A DNA stretch of 44,374 nucleotides from Actinomycetota bacterium (lineage in GTDB: Bacteria > Actinomycetota > Acidimicrobiia > Acidimicrobiales > AC-35). The translations under genes were made by a program, and so were the position numbers. Location: NCBI GenBank assembly GCA_005884125.1, contig VAXP01000116.1, positions 1 to 44,374 of the forward strand. The letters are read 5' to 3'. Below, piece by piece: positions 1 through 8,808 of this stretch. Every line of letters begins with the position of its first letter. Position 1 is the stretch's first letter. Below the pieces are notes generated by a model. That model was not told where the DNA came from. It worked only from the letters and a program-made list of their open reading frames with translations, and made no database searches.

Positions 1-1179
1 ACCAGCTTCGCCGACTTCCCCCGGCTGGCCAGCTTCCACGCCGCCGACGGCTATCTCCCCGCCCCCTTCCGCGTCCGGGGCAGGCGACTCAGCTACAGCT
101 ACGGGATCCTGGCCCTGGCCGTCATCGCCAGCCTCGTCACCCTGATCTTCGGCGCCGACGTGCACCGCCTCATCCCCCTGTACGCCGTGGGGGCCTTCGC
201 TTCCTTCACCTTCTCCCAGGCCGGCATGACCCGGCGCCATCTGCGCCTCAGGGAGGAGGGCTGGCGCCACAGCCTGGTGATCAACGGCCTCGGGGCCACG
301 GGCAGCGGGCTGGCCATGGTCGCGGTGATAGTCACCAAGTTCTCCCACGGGGCGTGGGCCGTTCTCGTACTGATCCCCTGCGGGGTCCGCCTGTTCGTCG
401 GCATTCACCGTCACTACGAGCGCCTCGACCACCTACTCGCCGATCCCGGCCCCGAGGAGACCCGGCCCTCCGGGTTGGCGGTGGAGGTTGCCGATGACGA
501 CGGCGACGTTGCCCGGACGGCGCGCCTGTTGTTCTCGCGAGCGCCAGCGGATCCCGGCCCGCGACCCGTCGAGGCCGTGGTCCTGCCCAGGGCGGCCGCG
601 GAAGGAGCGTTGCCGGCCCTGGCCCGGCGCTTCCGGCTCGCAGCCGAGCGCAGGCGCCTCCGCCGGCAGATCGGCGTGGTCCTCGTCGAGCTTCCCCGCT
701 GTCCTGCGACCTGCGACGACCCCGTCCGACTGGCCGCCGTCGTTGTCGTCGACGCCGCCGATGTCCTGGCCCGCCGGGCCATAGAGATCGGGGAGCTGCT
801 CGTCCCTCAGGAGCTTCACGTCGTGCACGTCGATCGCGACCGGGACGCGACCGACGCCCTGCTGCGAGGGTGGCAAGACCACAGTTTCGGGCACGAGGTC
901 GAGGTCTTGACCGCTCCCTACCGGGAGGCGACCGGCCCGCTGGAATGGAAGGCCTCACAGCTCCACAAGGCGGGCAACGACGTCGTCGCCGTCGTCGTCG
1001 CCGAGCTCGTGCCCCGCTGGTGGCAGAAGCCCTTGCACGAGTCGCACGCCGGTTCCATCGCCGCGGTGTTGACCACCTGCCCCTTCGTCGCCGTCCTGGA
1101 GGTGCCCTTCCCCATGCACGGGGGTGGTGCCCGGTCCCGCCAGAGTCGTTCCCCGTTGGCTGCCCCGGGGGGCGGATAG
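1..1179 (+). CDS. APC-family amino acid permease, C-terminal part (5' end outside window)
   Basis: The reading frame is open from the first base and ends in TAG at 1177-1179, giving about 392 residues of a truncated protein. It opens with the loop TSFADFPRLASFHAADGYLP, which resembles the 'ANTSFADFPRL..LA.DGFLP' segment of large APC-superfamily amino acid permeases. Three or four hydrophobic segments follow (roughly residues 37-56, 59-75 and 94-130), including the family-like IPLYAVGAFASFTFSQAGM. The remaining 250 residues are hydrophilic and resemble the cytosolic universal-stress-like tail seen in this permease group. The protein should sit in the inner membrane and import amino acids by proton symport; the substrate cannot be read from the sequence. 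The start and first membrane helices lie upstream of the window. Confidence 0.85.
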   Translation, partial: TSFADFPRLASFHAADGYLPAPFRVRGRRLSYSYGILALAVIASLVTLIFGADVHRLIPLYAVGAFASFTFSQAGMTRRHLRLREEGWRHSLVINGLGATGSGLAMVAVIVTKFSHGAWAVLVLIPCGVRLFVGIHRHYERLDHLLADPGPEETRPSGLAVEVADDDGDVARTARLLFSRAPADPGPRPVEAVVLPRAAAEGALPALARRFRLAAERRRLRRQIGVVLVELPRCPATCDDPVRLAAVVVVDAADVLARRAIEIGELLVPQELHVVHVDRDRDATDALLRGWQDHSFGHEVEVLTAPYREATGPLEWKASQLHKAGNDVVAVVVAELVPRWWQKPLHESHAGSIAAVLTTCPFVAVLEVPFPMHGGGARSRQSRSPLAAPGGG

Positions 1180-1275
1180 CTCGCCGGGCCGCCATGCGCC
1201 GTGGCGCGGTGGGAGGATCCTGAAGGCGACGAGCGGAGCAGGGTCGGCCGGCGGTATGTGAGCAGTCGGAAGGCT

Positions 1276-1290
1276 CCCGCCCGGGGCGGG
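1276..1290. terminator. GC-rich hairpin downstream of the permease, possible terminator
   Basis: CCCGCC and GGCGGG pair around a three-base loop and are followed by CTCTTT. It lies in the 210-base gap between the permease and the convergent glycosylase gene. The T-run is poor, so termination is only a guess. I see no convincing gene in the rest of this gap. Confidence 0.3.
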
Positions 1291-1389
1291 CTCTTTCACC
1301 CGCTGGGCGCCCTGACGTCTTCGCCCGGCGGGGGGGCGACGAGCACCGGACCCTGCGCCGGGTCACGGCGGGTTCGGCCTCCGCCGCCG

Positions 1390-2046
1390 TCAGCCCGCCG
1401 ACAGCCCCTTGTCCTCCGCCGCCCGCCAGCAGTACCAGGCCGCAGCCGTGCGCCAAGGCCGGTAGGGCTCGCCCAGGACCATGAGGTCCTTGGGCTTGGG
1501 GGTCTCCGGAAGCCGGTTGGCCCGGGCGAACCCGGAGCGCACGCCGTAGTCGCCGACGGGCCAGACGTCTAGGCGGCCCAGGGTGAAGATCAGAAACATC
1601 TCGGCCGTCCACCGCCCGATGCCCCGCACGGCGACCAGGCGGTCGACGACCTGCTCGTCGCTGCGGCGGGGAAGGTCGTCCAGGCGGAGGCGGCCGTCGA
1701 CGACTCGTTCGGCCAGGTCGCGTATGGAGGCCGCCTTCGACCCCGACAGGCCCGCCGACCTCAGGGCCGTGTCGGGGAGGGCGGCCACCGCCTGGGCCGT
1801 GGGCGTGCCCTCCTCGAAGAGGGCCGCGAAGCGACCGTGTATGGCGAAGGCGGCCTTGCCGGCCAGCTGCTGGTAGAGGATCGACCGGGCCAGCGCGCCG
1901 AAGTGGCCACCTGGCAGCCTGCGCACGGGGATGGCGCAAGGGCCCATGCCTTCCACGAGGCGGGCCATCACAGGATCGGCGCCAGCCAGGGCCGCGTCGG
2001 CCTCCGCCAGCCGCTCCTTCCTGGACGGGGAACGGGAAGGGGCCAT
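1390..2046 (-). CDS. DNA-3-methyladenine glycosylase II (AlkA-type, HhH-GPD)
   Basis: A 218-residue protein of the HhH-GPD superfamily that would remove alkylated purines from DNA as the first step of base excision repair. The helix-hairpin-helix lies at about residues 136-150 ([14 protein letters not shown]), followed by the Gly/Pro-rich loop and Asp166 in [10 protein letters not shown], the position of the catalytic aspartate. The N-terminal part ([12 protein letters not shown]) matches the conserved helix of AlkA-like enzymes. Length fits the short single-domain form without the Ada-like regulatory domain. The ATG at 2046 is preceded by a GGGAGGAT Shine-Dalgarno. It is a single gene, divergent from the flavin-binding protein at 2125. 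MutY/EndoIII are excluded because no Fe-S cysteines are present. Confidence 0.9.
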   Translation of the reverse strand: MAPSRSPSRKERLAEADAALAGADPVMARLVEGMGPCAIPVRRLPGGHFGALARSILYQQLAGKAAFAIHGRFAALFEEGTPTAQAVAALPDTALRSAGLSGSKAASIRDLAERVVDGRLRLDDLPRRSDEQVVDRLVAVRGIGRWTAEMFLIFTLGRLDVWPVGDYGVRSGFARANRLPETPKPKDLMVLGEPYRPWRTAAAWYCWRAAEDKGLSAG

Positions 2047-2110
2047 GGCCGGGCGATCCTCCCACGTTCGCGGTCGGCGCCTCTGGGCGTGGTGAGCGAC
2101 GGGCGCGGCC

Positions 2111-2116
2111 TAGCGT
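2111..2116 (+). promoter_or_regulatory. TAGCGT -10-like hexamer, leaderless-type
   Basis: TAGCGT fits the actinobacterial TANNNT -10 element and lies eight bases before the ATG at 2125. No Shine-Dalgarno is visible there, so the transcript probably starts at or next to the start codon. Confidence 0.45.
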
Positions 2117-2124
2117 TTGGGGCT

Positions 2125-2553
2125 ATGTCCCTCTCCGACAGCCAGCGCGCCTTTCTCGAGCAGAACCACCAAGCGGCGATGATCACCGTCGGCCACGACG
2201 GCAGGCCCCGGGTGGCCAGGGTCGGGGTCTGCATGGTGGACGGGAATCTGTGGAGCAGCGCCACGCAGGCCCGGGTGCGGACCAAGAGGCTGCGACGCGA
2301 CCCCCGCTGTACCGTGTTCGTCTTCGACTCGGGCTGGGCCTGGCTCGCTCTCGACACGACGGTGCGCATCCTGGACGGGCCGGACGCGCCCGAGCTGAAC
2401 CTGCGCCTGTTCCGGCTCATGCAGAACCGGCCCAGCGGTCCCCTGAGCTGGTTCAACGGCGAGGTCAGCCCGGAGGACTTCCTGCGGGCCATGGAGGACG
2501 AGCAGCGCCTCATCTACCAGTTCGAGATAATCGGCGGCTATGGGATGCAATAG
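2125..2553 (+). CDS. Pyridoxamine 5'-phosphate oxidase-like (PPOX/F420 split-barrel) protein
   Basis: A 142-residue split-barrel flavin- or F420-binding protein. The N-terminal pattern [20 protein letters not shown] followed by [19 protein letters not shown] and RDPRCTVFV is typical of PPOX-class proteins that bind FMN or F420 and reduce, or carry, small redox ligands. The C-terminal part has [20 protein letters not shown], where TIGR-type F420-dependent members also carry an acidic helix. The ATG at 2125 was chosen because the family fold starts here and because a TAGCGT -10-like element is eight bases upstream; the frame stays open further upstream but without family similarity. The substrate is unknown. 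Confidence 0.8.
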   Translation: MSLSDSQRAFLEQNHQAAMITVGHDGRPRVARVGVCMVDGNLWSSATQARVRTKRLRRDPRCTVFVFDSGWAWLALDTTVRILDGPDAPELNLRLFRLMQNRPSGPLSWFNGEVSPEDFLRAMEDEQRLIYQFEIIGGYGMQ

Positions 2554-2621
2554 GTCGGGGAGCGTCGGTATCGCCCTCACCGCCGCGGGCTGCCACCGGC
2601 GCCGTGAGGCAGCATGTCGGG

Positions 2622-3038
2622 ATGCCCGCGTGGACCTGCCCCGATTGCGGGCGGCAGTTCGGTAAGGCCAGGCAGTCACACGAGTGCACCCCGGCCATGT
2701 CCTTGGAGGAGTACTTCTCGACCGGCCCACCCCATGATCGGCCTGTGTTCGAGGAGGTCATGCGCCACCTCCGCACGGTGGGCCCCGTCCACGTCGAGCC
2801 CGTCTCGGTGGGGATCTTCCTCAAGCGGAGCCGCACCTTCGCCGAGCTCCGGCCCATGCGTCGGTGGGTGGCGCTCTCCTTCTCCCTGCCCCGCAAGGTC
2901 GAGCACGCCCGGATCACGAGGAAGGTCGTGGGCTACAGGGGCCGCTTCTTCCACGTGGTCAACCTGCGAGGCCCGGACGAGCTGGACGACGAGGTTCGGG
3001 GCTGGTTGACCGAGGCCTACCTCGACTCACCGGCCTGA
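2622..3038 (+). CDS. DUF5655-like domain protein with N-terminal zinc-finger-like motif
   Basis: A 138-residue cytosolic protein. The first 25 residues hold a [17 protein letters not shown] pattern (two Cys in a CxxC, then His and Cys), a likely small zinc site. The rest ([24 protein letters not shown] and the later [14 protein letters not shown]) matches what I recall of DUF5655, a domain of unknown function common in actinobacteria. The ATG at 2622 is the first start that includes the cysteine motif. The gene follows the PPOX-like gene on the same strand after a 68-base gap, so the two may share a transcript. No enzymatic role can be assigned. Confidence 0.75.
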   Translation: MPAWTCPDCGRQFGKARQSHECTPAMSLEEYFSTGPPHDRPVFEEVMRHLRTVGPVHVEPVSVGIFLKRSRTFAELRPMRRWVALSFSLPRKVEHARITRKVVGYRGRFFHVVNLRGPDELDDEVRGWLTEAYLDSPA

Positions 3039-3074
3039 CCCGCGGCCCCGCCGCGGTGGGCTAGAACGAGGGCC

Positions 3075-4292
3075 TTGACCTCCGCCGCGCCCGCCCCGAC
3101 AATCGACCTGACGGCGCCCGAGTCCTTCGCCCGGGGCCAGCCCCACGACCAGTTCCGATGGCTGCGCACCCACGACCCCGTCCACTGGCACCCCGAGCCC
3201 GACGGGCCCGGTTTCTGGGCCGTCACCCGCTACCAGGACGTGAAGGCGGTGGGCCGGGACCCCGGCACCTTCTCGTCGGTCCCCACGATCATGATCCCAG
3301 ACAACGAGGGCGCCCTCGACGCCGGAGATCACCAGATGATGATCACCATGGACCCTCCCGACCACACCGGCCACCGCAAGCTCGTCTCCAGCCAGTTCAT
3401 CCCCCGGGCGGCCAAGGCCATGCGCCCCCGCATCGAGCAGCTGGCGGCGCAGATCGTGGACGGAGTCGTCGAGCGGGGCGAGTGTGACCTGGTCGAGGAC
3501 ATCGCCGGCCTCATGCCCTCCTACGTCATCGCCGACATGCTCGGCATCCCGCTGGAGGACGGGGTGGCCCTCTACCGCCTGACAGAGACCATCCACGCCG
3601 CCCCCGAGTCGCGTCCCCCCGGAGCGGCCCTGGGCGCGGTGCTGGAGATGTTCAACTACGCCAGGCAGGTGTGGGAGCGCAAGCGGGAGGAGCCGGGCGG
3701 GGACCTGGCCACGCGGATCGCCTTCGCCTCGGTCGACGACAAGGGCCTCGACCTCATCGACTTCAACCTCTTCTTCATCCTGCTCATAGACGCCGGCGGC
3801 GACACCACCCGCAACCTGGTGGCGGGGGGCCTGGACGCCCTGTTCCAGCACCCCGACCAGCTGGCCTGGCTGGCGGCCGATTGCGACGGGCGTCTGGCCA
3901 CCGCGGTCGAGGAGCTGCTGCGCTGGATCAGCCCCGTCGTCTACATGCGCAGGACCGCCACCCGGGACGCCTCCCTGGCCGGGGCGGCCATGGTCGCGGG
4001 CCAGAAGGTCGTCATGTACTACGGCTCGGCCAACCGGGACGAGGAGGCTTTCGGCCCCACCGCCGATCAGCTCGACCTGGCCCGATCTCCCAACGACCAC
4101 GTCGCCTTCGGTGGGGGCGGACCCCACTTCTGCCTGGGCGCCCACATCGCCCGGATCGAGATCGACGCCCTGCTGCGCCAGGTTCTCTCCCGGTTGCGGG
4201 AGCTGGAGCCCGCGGGCCCCACGGAGTGGCTCGCGTCAACGTTCATCTCCGGGCCCAAGCACCTTCCCGTGCGCTTCCGGCCCGGAGCCTGA
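3075..4292 (+). CDS. Cytochrome P450
   Basis: A full-length soluble bacterial P450 of 405 residues. The I-helix oxygen-binding motif AGGDTTRN is at 240-247, the K-helix ExxR is E280-R283, and the haem loop FGGGGPHFCLG carries the axial Cys353. The Cys loop and the N-terminal IDLTAPESFARGQPHDQFRW resemble the CYP124/125/142-type enzymes that hydroxylate steroid side chains or fatty acids, so a lipid or steroid substrate is plausible but unproven. It needs an electron donor; no ferredoxin or ferredoxin reductase lies nearby. The start is TTG at 3075, chosen because family alignment begins here. A TAGAAC hexamer lies seven bases upstream. It is convergent with the pirin gene, with six bases between the stops. 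Confidence 0.93.
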   Translation: MTSAAPAPTIDLTAPESFARGQPHDQFRWLRTHDPVHWHPEPDGPGFWAVTRYQDVKAVGRDPGTFSSVPTIMIPDNEGALDAGDHQMMITMDPPDHTGHRKLVSSQFIPRAAKAMRPRIEQLAAQIVDGVVERGECDLVEDIAGLMPSYVIADMLGIPLEDGVALYRLTETIHAAPESRPPGAALGAVLEMFNYARQVWERKREEPGGDLATRIAFASVDDKGLDLIDFNLFFILLIDAGGDTTRNLVAGGLDALFQHPDQLAWLAADCDGRLATAVEELLRWISPVVYMRRTATRDASLAGAAMVAGQKVVMYYGSANRDEEAFGPTADQLDLARSPNDHVAFGGGGPHFCLGAHIARIEIDALLRQVLSRLRELEPAGPTEWLASTFISGPKHLPVRFRPGA

Positions 4293-4298
4293 GCGGGA

Positions 4299-5264
4299 TC
4301 AGCTCGCGGGGCGCCCCCGGTAGGGCCTGAGCCCGTCGGCCGGCACCGTCCCCAGGCGCCCGGCCCGGTAGTCCTCGACGGCCTGATTGAGCTCGGGCCT
4401 GGTGTTCATCACGAAGGGGCCGTAGGCGGCCACCGGCTCGCGGATGGGCCGGCCGCCCAGGAGGAGCACTTCCAGCGCCCGCCTGGGGTGCCCTTCGAAG
4501 GTCAGGCTGTCACCGGACCCGAACACCACCAGCTGGCCCGCCTCCACGGGCCGGCGCTCGGCGCCGGCTGTGCCCGACCCCGAGAGCACGAAGCCCAGGG
4601 CGTTGAAGTCCGTGCGCCAGGGCGCGGTCAGGCGGGCTCCGGGGGAGACGGTGGCGTGGGCCACGGTGATCGGCGTGTGCGTCGCCCCCGGCCCCGCGTA
4701 GCCGGCCACGTCCCCGGCGATCAGCCTGAGCAGGGCGCCTCCGTCGGGCGAGGAGAGCAGGGTCACCTGGTCGGCCTCGAGGCTCTGGTAACGGGGCGCG
4801 ACCATCTTCTCCCGGGACGGGAGGTTGACCCACAGCTGGATCCCATGGAACAGGCCGCCGCTGATCACCAGGTCCTCCGGCGGCGTCTCGATGTGGAGGA
4901 TCCCGCCGCCCGCCGTCATCCACTGGGTGGCGCCGTTGGTGATGATGCCGCCACCGCCGTGCGAGTCCTGGTGCTGGAAGGTGCCGTCGATCATGTAGGT
5001 GACGGTCTCGAAGCCGCGGTGGGGGTGCCAGTCGGTGCCCTTGGGCTCGCCCGGCCCGTAGTCCACCTCACCCATCTGGTCCATGTGGATGAAGGGATCC
5101 AGGTCGGCCAGGTCGACCCCGGCGAAGGCGCGCCGCACGGGAAACCCCTCGCCCTCGTAGCCCCGGGGCGAGGTGGTGACCGACCGCACGGCTCGGTCGA
5201 CCTGATCCGGCTCGGGAGCCGGGATCTTGGGGAGGGTCAGGGTGTCGGCCGTGACTGCAGGCAT
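4299..5264 (-). CDS. Pirin family protein
   Basis: A 321-residue double-cupin of the pirin family. The N-terminal cupin carries the metal-site region: DWHPHRGFETVTYMIDG, then QHQDSHGG, then ILHIETPP, which supply the His/Glu ligands of an Fe(II)-type centre. The C-terminal segment LGGRPIREPVAAYGPFVMNT is the conserved pirin tail. Pirins act as quercetin dioxygenase-like enzymes or redox sensors; which applies here cannot be told. The ATG at 5264 has GAGGAG seven bases upstream. A start at 5306 is also open but would overlap a good -35 element (5301-5306), so I reject it. It is probably monocistronic. Confidence 0.9.
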   Translation of the reverse strand: MPAVTADTLTLPKIPAPEPDQVDRAVRSVTTSPRGYEGEGFPVRRAFAGVDLADLDPFIHMDQMGEVDYGPGEPKGTDWHPHRGFETVTYMIDGTFQHQDSHGGGGIITNGATQWMTAGGGILHIETPPEDLVISGGLFHGIQLWVNLPSREKMVAPRYQSLEADQVTLLSSPDGGALLRLIAGDVAGYAGPGATHTPITVAHATVSPGARLTAPWRTDFNALGFVLSGSGTAGAERRPVEAGQLVVFGSGDSLTFEGHPRRALEVLLLGGRPIREPVAAYGPFVMNTRPELNQAVEDYRAGRLGTVPADGLRPYRGRPAS

Positions 5265-5277
5265 GGGAGAGCTCCTC

Positions 5278-5306
5278 AGGGTATTTGCGCGTGCAACTAT
5301 CTTCAA
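5278..5306 (-). promoter_or_regulatory. Sigma-A-type promoter of the pirin gene
   Basis: Reading the minus strand, TTGAAG (5306-5301) and TACCCT (5283-5278) are separated by exactly 17 bases, ending 13 bases before the pirin ATG. If this promoter is used, the transcript would start about six bases before the ATG and would exclude the GAGGAG sequence. Confidence 0.5.
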
Positions 5307-5342
5307 CGCACCGCCGGGCCCCGATGTTCCGGGCCATCGGTT

Positions 5343-6755
5343 CTAGTCCCCGAAGGCCATCACGGTCCGGCTGGCGGCGACGAGGACCCGTCCTCCCCCT
5401 GCGGCCGGGGACGTAAACCGGGAGGGGACGGTGCCGATCGGGAGCGAGGCGAGCCGGCTCCCCGTCGACGGATCCAGGGCGAGGAGACCACCCGAACCCG
5501 TGGCCACCGTCCACACCGCGCCCGTGGTCACGATGGGCGGACCCGGCACCGGCGCCCCCGCCGTCCATCTCACGCTCAGGCGGTCGCCCGTCACGACGAC
5601 GGCGGCGACGCCTGAGGAGCAGGGAATGAACAGCGTCGCGCCGTCGTGGCTGACGGCCCCCAGGGAGGGGCCGTCGCAGACGCTGGCGGTCGAGAGCTGG
5701 CCGCCGATCCCGCCCAGGTGGCCGGAGTCCAGCAGGAACCCGGTGCCCGACTTGCCCACCTGGAAGACGCGGGAGTTCCCGGCCAGCACAGGGTTGGTCG
5801 AGCCCAGGTCGGTGTCGGTCGAGTTCAGCGCGGCCCAGTTCGAGGGGGCGAAGGAGTCGAGCAGCTTCAAGTTCGCACTGAGGTGCAGCACGCTGTTGCC
5901 GTAGTCGTAGGCACCCGTGGCTGCGCTGTTGCCGCTCGAGATGAAGATGCTGTCGTCGGCCGCCACCACCGGGCCTGCGGGAGCCCAGAAACCGGCCCTT
6001 CCCGACGACGGCAGCGTGTATGCGGCGGGCGTCCCCAGCCCGGCGGGAGTGACGGGAACAGCCACGAGCTGTCCGTGGTATGTGCCGCAGTCGCCGAACC
6101 GACCGCCGAAGGGAATCAGGACCTGGCCGGCAGCCAGCGCCAGGGCGCCGCGCTGGTTGTGCGTCGTCGGCTGGGCACCAGGGGCATCGGCCGGGGCCGA
6201 AGACACCATCGATCCCGACGCGAGATCGAGGGCGAAGAGCAGGTGCTGGGCCGGCTGCACCATGCCCGCGGCGTAGACGCGTCCGGCGCCGGTATCGACG
6301 ACCGGCGTCGAGGTGATGCCGACGGGGTCCACGTTGCCGCAAGGAAGCGAGCTCGATCGAACCGGGGTTCCCAGGTGGGTGCTCCACAGCGCGGCACCGC
6401 TATCGGCCCGGAGGGCGTACACGGTGTCGTTCTCTGTGGCCACGATGACCCGGTCGCCGACGACCAGAGGCTGCGCGTAGACGTCGCCGTCCAGCGCGGC
6501 CGAGGTCCACAGCCGGTGCACGGAGGCAGGAGAGGCAGGATCGTCCGGTGCCACGCCGCTCCGGCCCGCGTCGTGAAAGTAGGTCGTCCAGCCTGGCGTC
6601 TTCACGGCCGGCGCGGTCGAGGCCGGCGAGCGTGTCGCCGACGTCGTGGCCGGCGCTGTGCTCCCCCGCTTCGGTCCCGAGGAGCCCGACGAGCAGGACG
6701 CGCCGGCGACCGCCGCAGCCAGGACCGCGGCCCGCCAGGCGGCAGGAAATCGCAT
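5343..6755 (-). CDS. Exported PQQ-type beta-propeller lipoprotein
   Basis: A 470-residue secreted protein. Starting at the ATG at 6755, the N-terminus is MRFPAAWRAAVLAAAVAGAS followed by Cys, a typical actinobacterial lipoprotein signal, though the lipobox is imperfect. A Ser/Thr/Pro-rich linker (about 25-50) leads into repeated strands of the PQQ enzyme-like/outer-membrane YfgL type: VVGDRVIVATENDTVYALRA, GALALAAGQVLIPFG and GAVWTVATGSGGLLALDPST. These repeats form a beta-propeller, which may bind PQQ or only mediate protein contacts. No catalytic residues of alcohol dehydrogenases were recognised, so a structural or scaffold role outside the membrane is as likely as an oxidase. It is transcribed away from the small exported protein at 6910. 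Confidence 0.8.
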   Translation of the reverse strand: MRFPAAWRAAVLAAAVAGASCSSGSSGPKRGSTAPATTSATRSPASTAPAVKTPGWTTYFHDAGRSGVAPDDPASPASVHRLWTSAALDGDVYAQPLVVGDRVIVATENDTVYALRADSGAALWSTHLGTPVRSSSLPCGNVDPVGITSTPVVDTGAGRVYAAGMVQPAQHLLFALDLASGSMVSSAPADAPGAQPTTHNQRGALALAAGQVLIPFGGRFGDCGTYHGQLVAVPVTPAGLGTPAAYTLPSSGRAGFWAPAGPVVAADDSIFISSGNSAATGAYDYGNSVLHLSANLKLLDSFAPSNWAALNSTDTDLGSTNPVLAGNSRVFQVGKSGTGFLLDSGHLGGIGGQLSTASVCDGPSLGAVSHDGATLFIPCSSGVAAVVVTGDRLSVRWTAGAPVPGPPIVTTGAVWTVATGSGGLLALDPSTGSRLASLPIGTVPSRFTSPAAGGGRVLVAASRTVMAFGD

Positions 6756-6909
6756 GTCCCCATCCAACACCGCCTGGCCCGCGGCCCGCACCTCGGCATC
6801 CAAGACTCGGAGGGCCTTCCCAGGAACCGCCAAGGGTGGGTTGATCTCGGGACCTCAATCTGCAGGTGGGTCCGAACGGTTCGAGCCCAACCCACGAGGA
6901 GAAGAAGAG

Positions 6910-7194
6910 ATGAACCCCATCCGAAAAGCCGTCATCGCCACCGCGATGGTCGGCTCGACGATCGCAGGCGGCGCCCTGGGTGCCTACCTGTTCACCGGAA
7001 GCGCAGCGACGGCTCAGACGACCTCCACGACGACCGCGCCGTCGTCCTCGAGCTCGGCCCCGAGCGCCGCGGCCCCGAGCACCGCCGCCCCGGGCGGCAC
7101 CTTCCATCCCAACGAGGACGCCACCCATGAGGCTGGCGAAAGCGCGGCACGAGAGGCCCAGGAGAACGCAGGACAGGTCCCCACCATCCCCTGA
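6910..7194 (+). CDS. Small exported protein with signal or membrane segment and acidic C-terminal motif
   Basis: A 94-residue protein with an excellent AGGAG eight bases before the ATG. Residues 5-35 form a hydrophobic segment ending in SAATAQ, either a cleavable signal peptide or a membrane anchor. Residues 36-65 are a low-complexity Thr/Ser/Ala/Pro linker. The last 30 residues, including HPNEDATHEAGESAAREAQE, are a charged helix-like motif that I remember seeing at the C-terminus of other short actinobacterial exported proteins. No function is known. It faces the PQQ lipoprotein gene across a 154-base divergent region. Confidence 0.75.
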   Translation: MNPIRKAVIATAMVGSTIAGGALGAYLFTGSAATAQTTSTTTAPSSSSSAPSAAAPSTAAPGGTFHPNEDATHEAGESAAREAQENAGQVPTIP

Positions 7195-7225
7195 GCCGCG
7201 CCTCGATGAGCGATCTCCCCAATGG

Positions 7226-7264
7226 TGCGGGAGGGGCCGGCAACAGCCTCCGGCCTCTCCCGCA
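7226..7264. terminator. Bidirectional terminator-like hairpin
   Basis: TGCGGGAGGGGCCGG pairs with CCGGCCTCTCCCGCA over 15 positions with a single G-T wobble, around a nine-base loop. It lies between the converging stops at 7194 and 7279. There is no U-run, as is common in high-GC actinobacteria. Confidence 0.65.
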
Positions 7265-7278
7265 TCGCCCACCCCAGC

Positions 7279-8223
7279 TCAACGCATGAGGTGCACCTCG
7301 GCGGCCAGGCCCTCGGCCAGTCGATCCGAGTTGACCAGGAGCCACTCCACCAGTGGCGGTATATGGGGCACCTGTCCGGCACGAAGGCGCTTGCCCATCA
7401 TCTGCAGGCCACGGCCCAGGATGTGGACGGGGACGGCCCGCGCCTCGCCCTCGGTGACGGAGCGGACGCCCCCATAGCCACGGACGAAGTCGCGAGCCCT
7501 GGCCTCGTCGATGATGGCCGCGCCCTGATGGGGACGCCCGCTGCGCCAGAGTCCGAAGCCGACGTCGGCCAAGGGCACCTCCACGTGGGCGAGCCCGAAG
7601 TCGATCACACCGGTTGGCGTCATGGTCGGGCCTGCGGCGAGGACGTTGTGGGCGGTGAAGTCGCCGTGGATGACGGCGCGCGTCCCCTCGGCGGGGCCAC
7701 TCTCTTGCAGCCGGCGGCCGAGCTCGGCACCCAGAGCCGCCAGCGGCGCTGGGCCTTCGAGCACCGCCGGGACTTCGGTGAGGGGAAGCGCCGTCGGCCG
7801 CTGGACCGGGGTGGCGACGCCGGCCGTGGCGTCGTGCAAGCGGCCCAGAAGAGCACCCATCGCCTCCAGCGGAGGTTCCGGCCGCCAGCCGATCTCGTCT
7901 CCATCCAGGAAGGTGAGCAGCTCCCAGACGGCGCCGGCATGCACGATGCAGCTCGTCCCCTCGAAGGCCGGCACCGGCCTCGGCGCGGGGAAGCGTGTGC
8001 TTTCCAGGCGGGTCAGGAACGAATGCAGCCAAGCCCGGTCGGCCATGGTCGCCGCGTCGGGCCGGTAGAGGCCGGGATCGAGCCGGCGGAGCACGGCCCG
8101 CTCACCGCCCGCCGCCACCAGCCAGAGCCTGGCCTCCCGCTCTGCGAACCGGCGGGGCATAAGGGCCAGCCCGCCCCGCTCGAGCACCTCGGGGTCGGGG
8201 CCGCCAGCCGATGGTCCGTCCAC
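7279..8223 (-). CDS. APH-fold phosphotransferase
   Basis: A 314-residue kinase-like protein of the aminoglycoside phosphotransferase/choline kinase fold. The catalytic loop HGDFTAHN is at 186-193 (base Asp188) and the metal-binding VIDFG is at 206-210. The N-lobe is short. Members phosphorylate aminoglycosides, macrolides, homoserine, sugars or other hydroxyl compounds, and sequence alone does not give the substrate. The start is GTG at 8223. The next gene, an ANT-type nucleotidyltransferase, is divergent with about 29 bases between the starts; two enzyme families known from antibiotic modification side by side is notable, but neither is shown to give resistance. Confidence 0.82.
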   Translation of the reverse strand: MDGPSAGGPDPEVLERGGLALMPRRFAEREARLWLVAAGGERAVLRRLDPGLYRPDAATMADRAWLHSFLTRLESTRFPAPRPVPAFEGTSCIVHAGAVWELLTFLDGDEIGWRPEPPLEAMGALLGRLHDATAGVATPVQRPTALPLTEVPAVLEGPAPLAALGAELGRRLQESGPAEGTRAVIHGDFTAHNVLAAGPTMTPTGVIDFGLAHVEVPLADVGFGLWRSGRPHQGAAIIDEARARDFVRGYGGVRSVTEGEARAVPVHILGRGLQMMGKRLRAGQVPHIPPLVEWLLVNSDRLAEGLAAEVHLMR

Positions 8224-8252
8224 GGCACCATGGTGGGCGACGGACGGGCACG

Positions 8253-8783
8253 ATGGGGGCGGACAGGGCCGTGATCAGCGCTCGGGACGCCATCGCCATC
8301 ATCGGGGCCGTCGAGGTCGCCGGTATCCGGTGCTGGGTCGACGGCGGGTGGGGCGTCGACGCCCTGCTGGGGGCGGAGCAGCGGCCCCACGACGACATCG
8401 ACCTCGTCGTCCCGTTGGCGGAGGCCGATGCGGTGCTGGCCGCCCTCGACCCCCACGGGTTCCGATGCCACCTCGATGAGCGCCCTACCCGGCTGGTCGC
8501 GCGCGACCGCGCCGGCCACCAGGTGGACCTCCACACCGTCACCTTCGACCATGACGGCACGGCCTGGCAGGACGGGGCAGGACCGGGCGGGGGGCCGTGT
8601 CCCTACCCGGTGGAGGGCTTCACCACGGGCACCATCGAGGGGCGGGCGGTGGGCTGCCTTTCGGCCGAGCTCCAGCTGGCCCACCACCGTGGGTACGAGC
8701 CCGGTCCCGTCGACCTCGCCGACATGGCCCGGCTGTGCGCCCGGTTCTCCCTGCCTTGGCCCCGGGAGTACCCGGACGCGTGA
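8253..8783 (+). CDS. Aminoglycoside/lincosamide-type nucleotidyltransferase (ANT(2'')/Lnu-like)
   Basis: A 176-residue nucleotidyltransferase. The signature DGGWGVDALLG (30-40) followed by HDDIDLVV (46-53) is the GG...DxD active site shared by ANT(2'')-I and LnuA-type enzymes, which transfer AMP to a hydroxyl of the drug. The downstream VDLHTVTFD adds the third acidic position. The ATG at 8253 is used here; a GTG at 8271 is an equal alternative that places the family N-terminus (ISARDAIAIIGAVEVAGIRC) right at the start. Chromosomal proteins of this type are common in soil actinobacteria and most have no known substrate. Confidence 0.82.
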   Translation: MGADRAVISARDAIAIIGAVEVAGIRCWVDGGWGVDALLGAEQRPHDDIDLVVPLAEADAVLAALDPHGFRCHLDERPTRLVARDRAGHQVDLHTVTFDHDGTAWQDGAGPGGGPCPYPVEGFTTGTIEGRAVGCLSAELQLAHHRGYEPGPVDLADMARLCARFSLPWPREYPDA

Positions 8784-8808
8784 CCTGGCGACTCGTGGCC
8801 GCTCCGTA

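Noticed and set aside
1201-1572. 123-codon frame in the gap after the permease
   Set aside because: No Shine-Dalgarno or family similarity, and it runs into the antisense of the glycosylase.
332-2065. 577-codon minus-strand frame over the permease and glycosylase
   Set aside because: Arg/Pro/Gly-rich composition typical of a shadow frame; the permease and AlkA frames explain the DNA.
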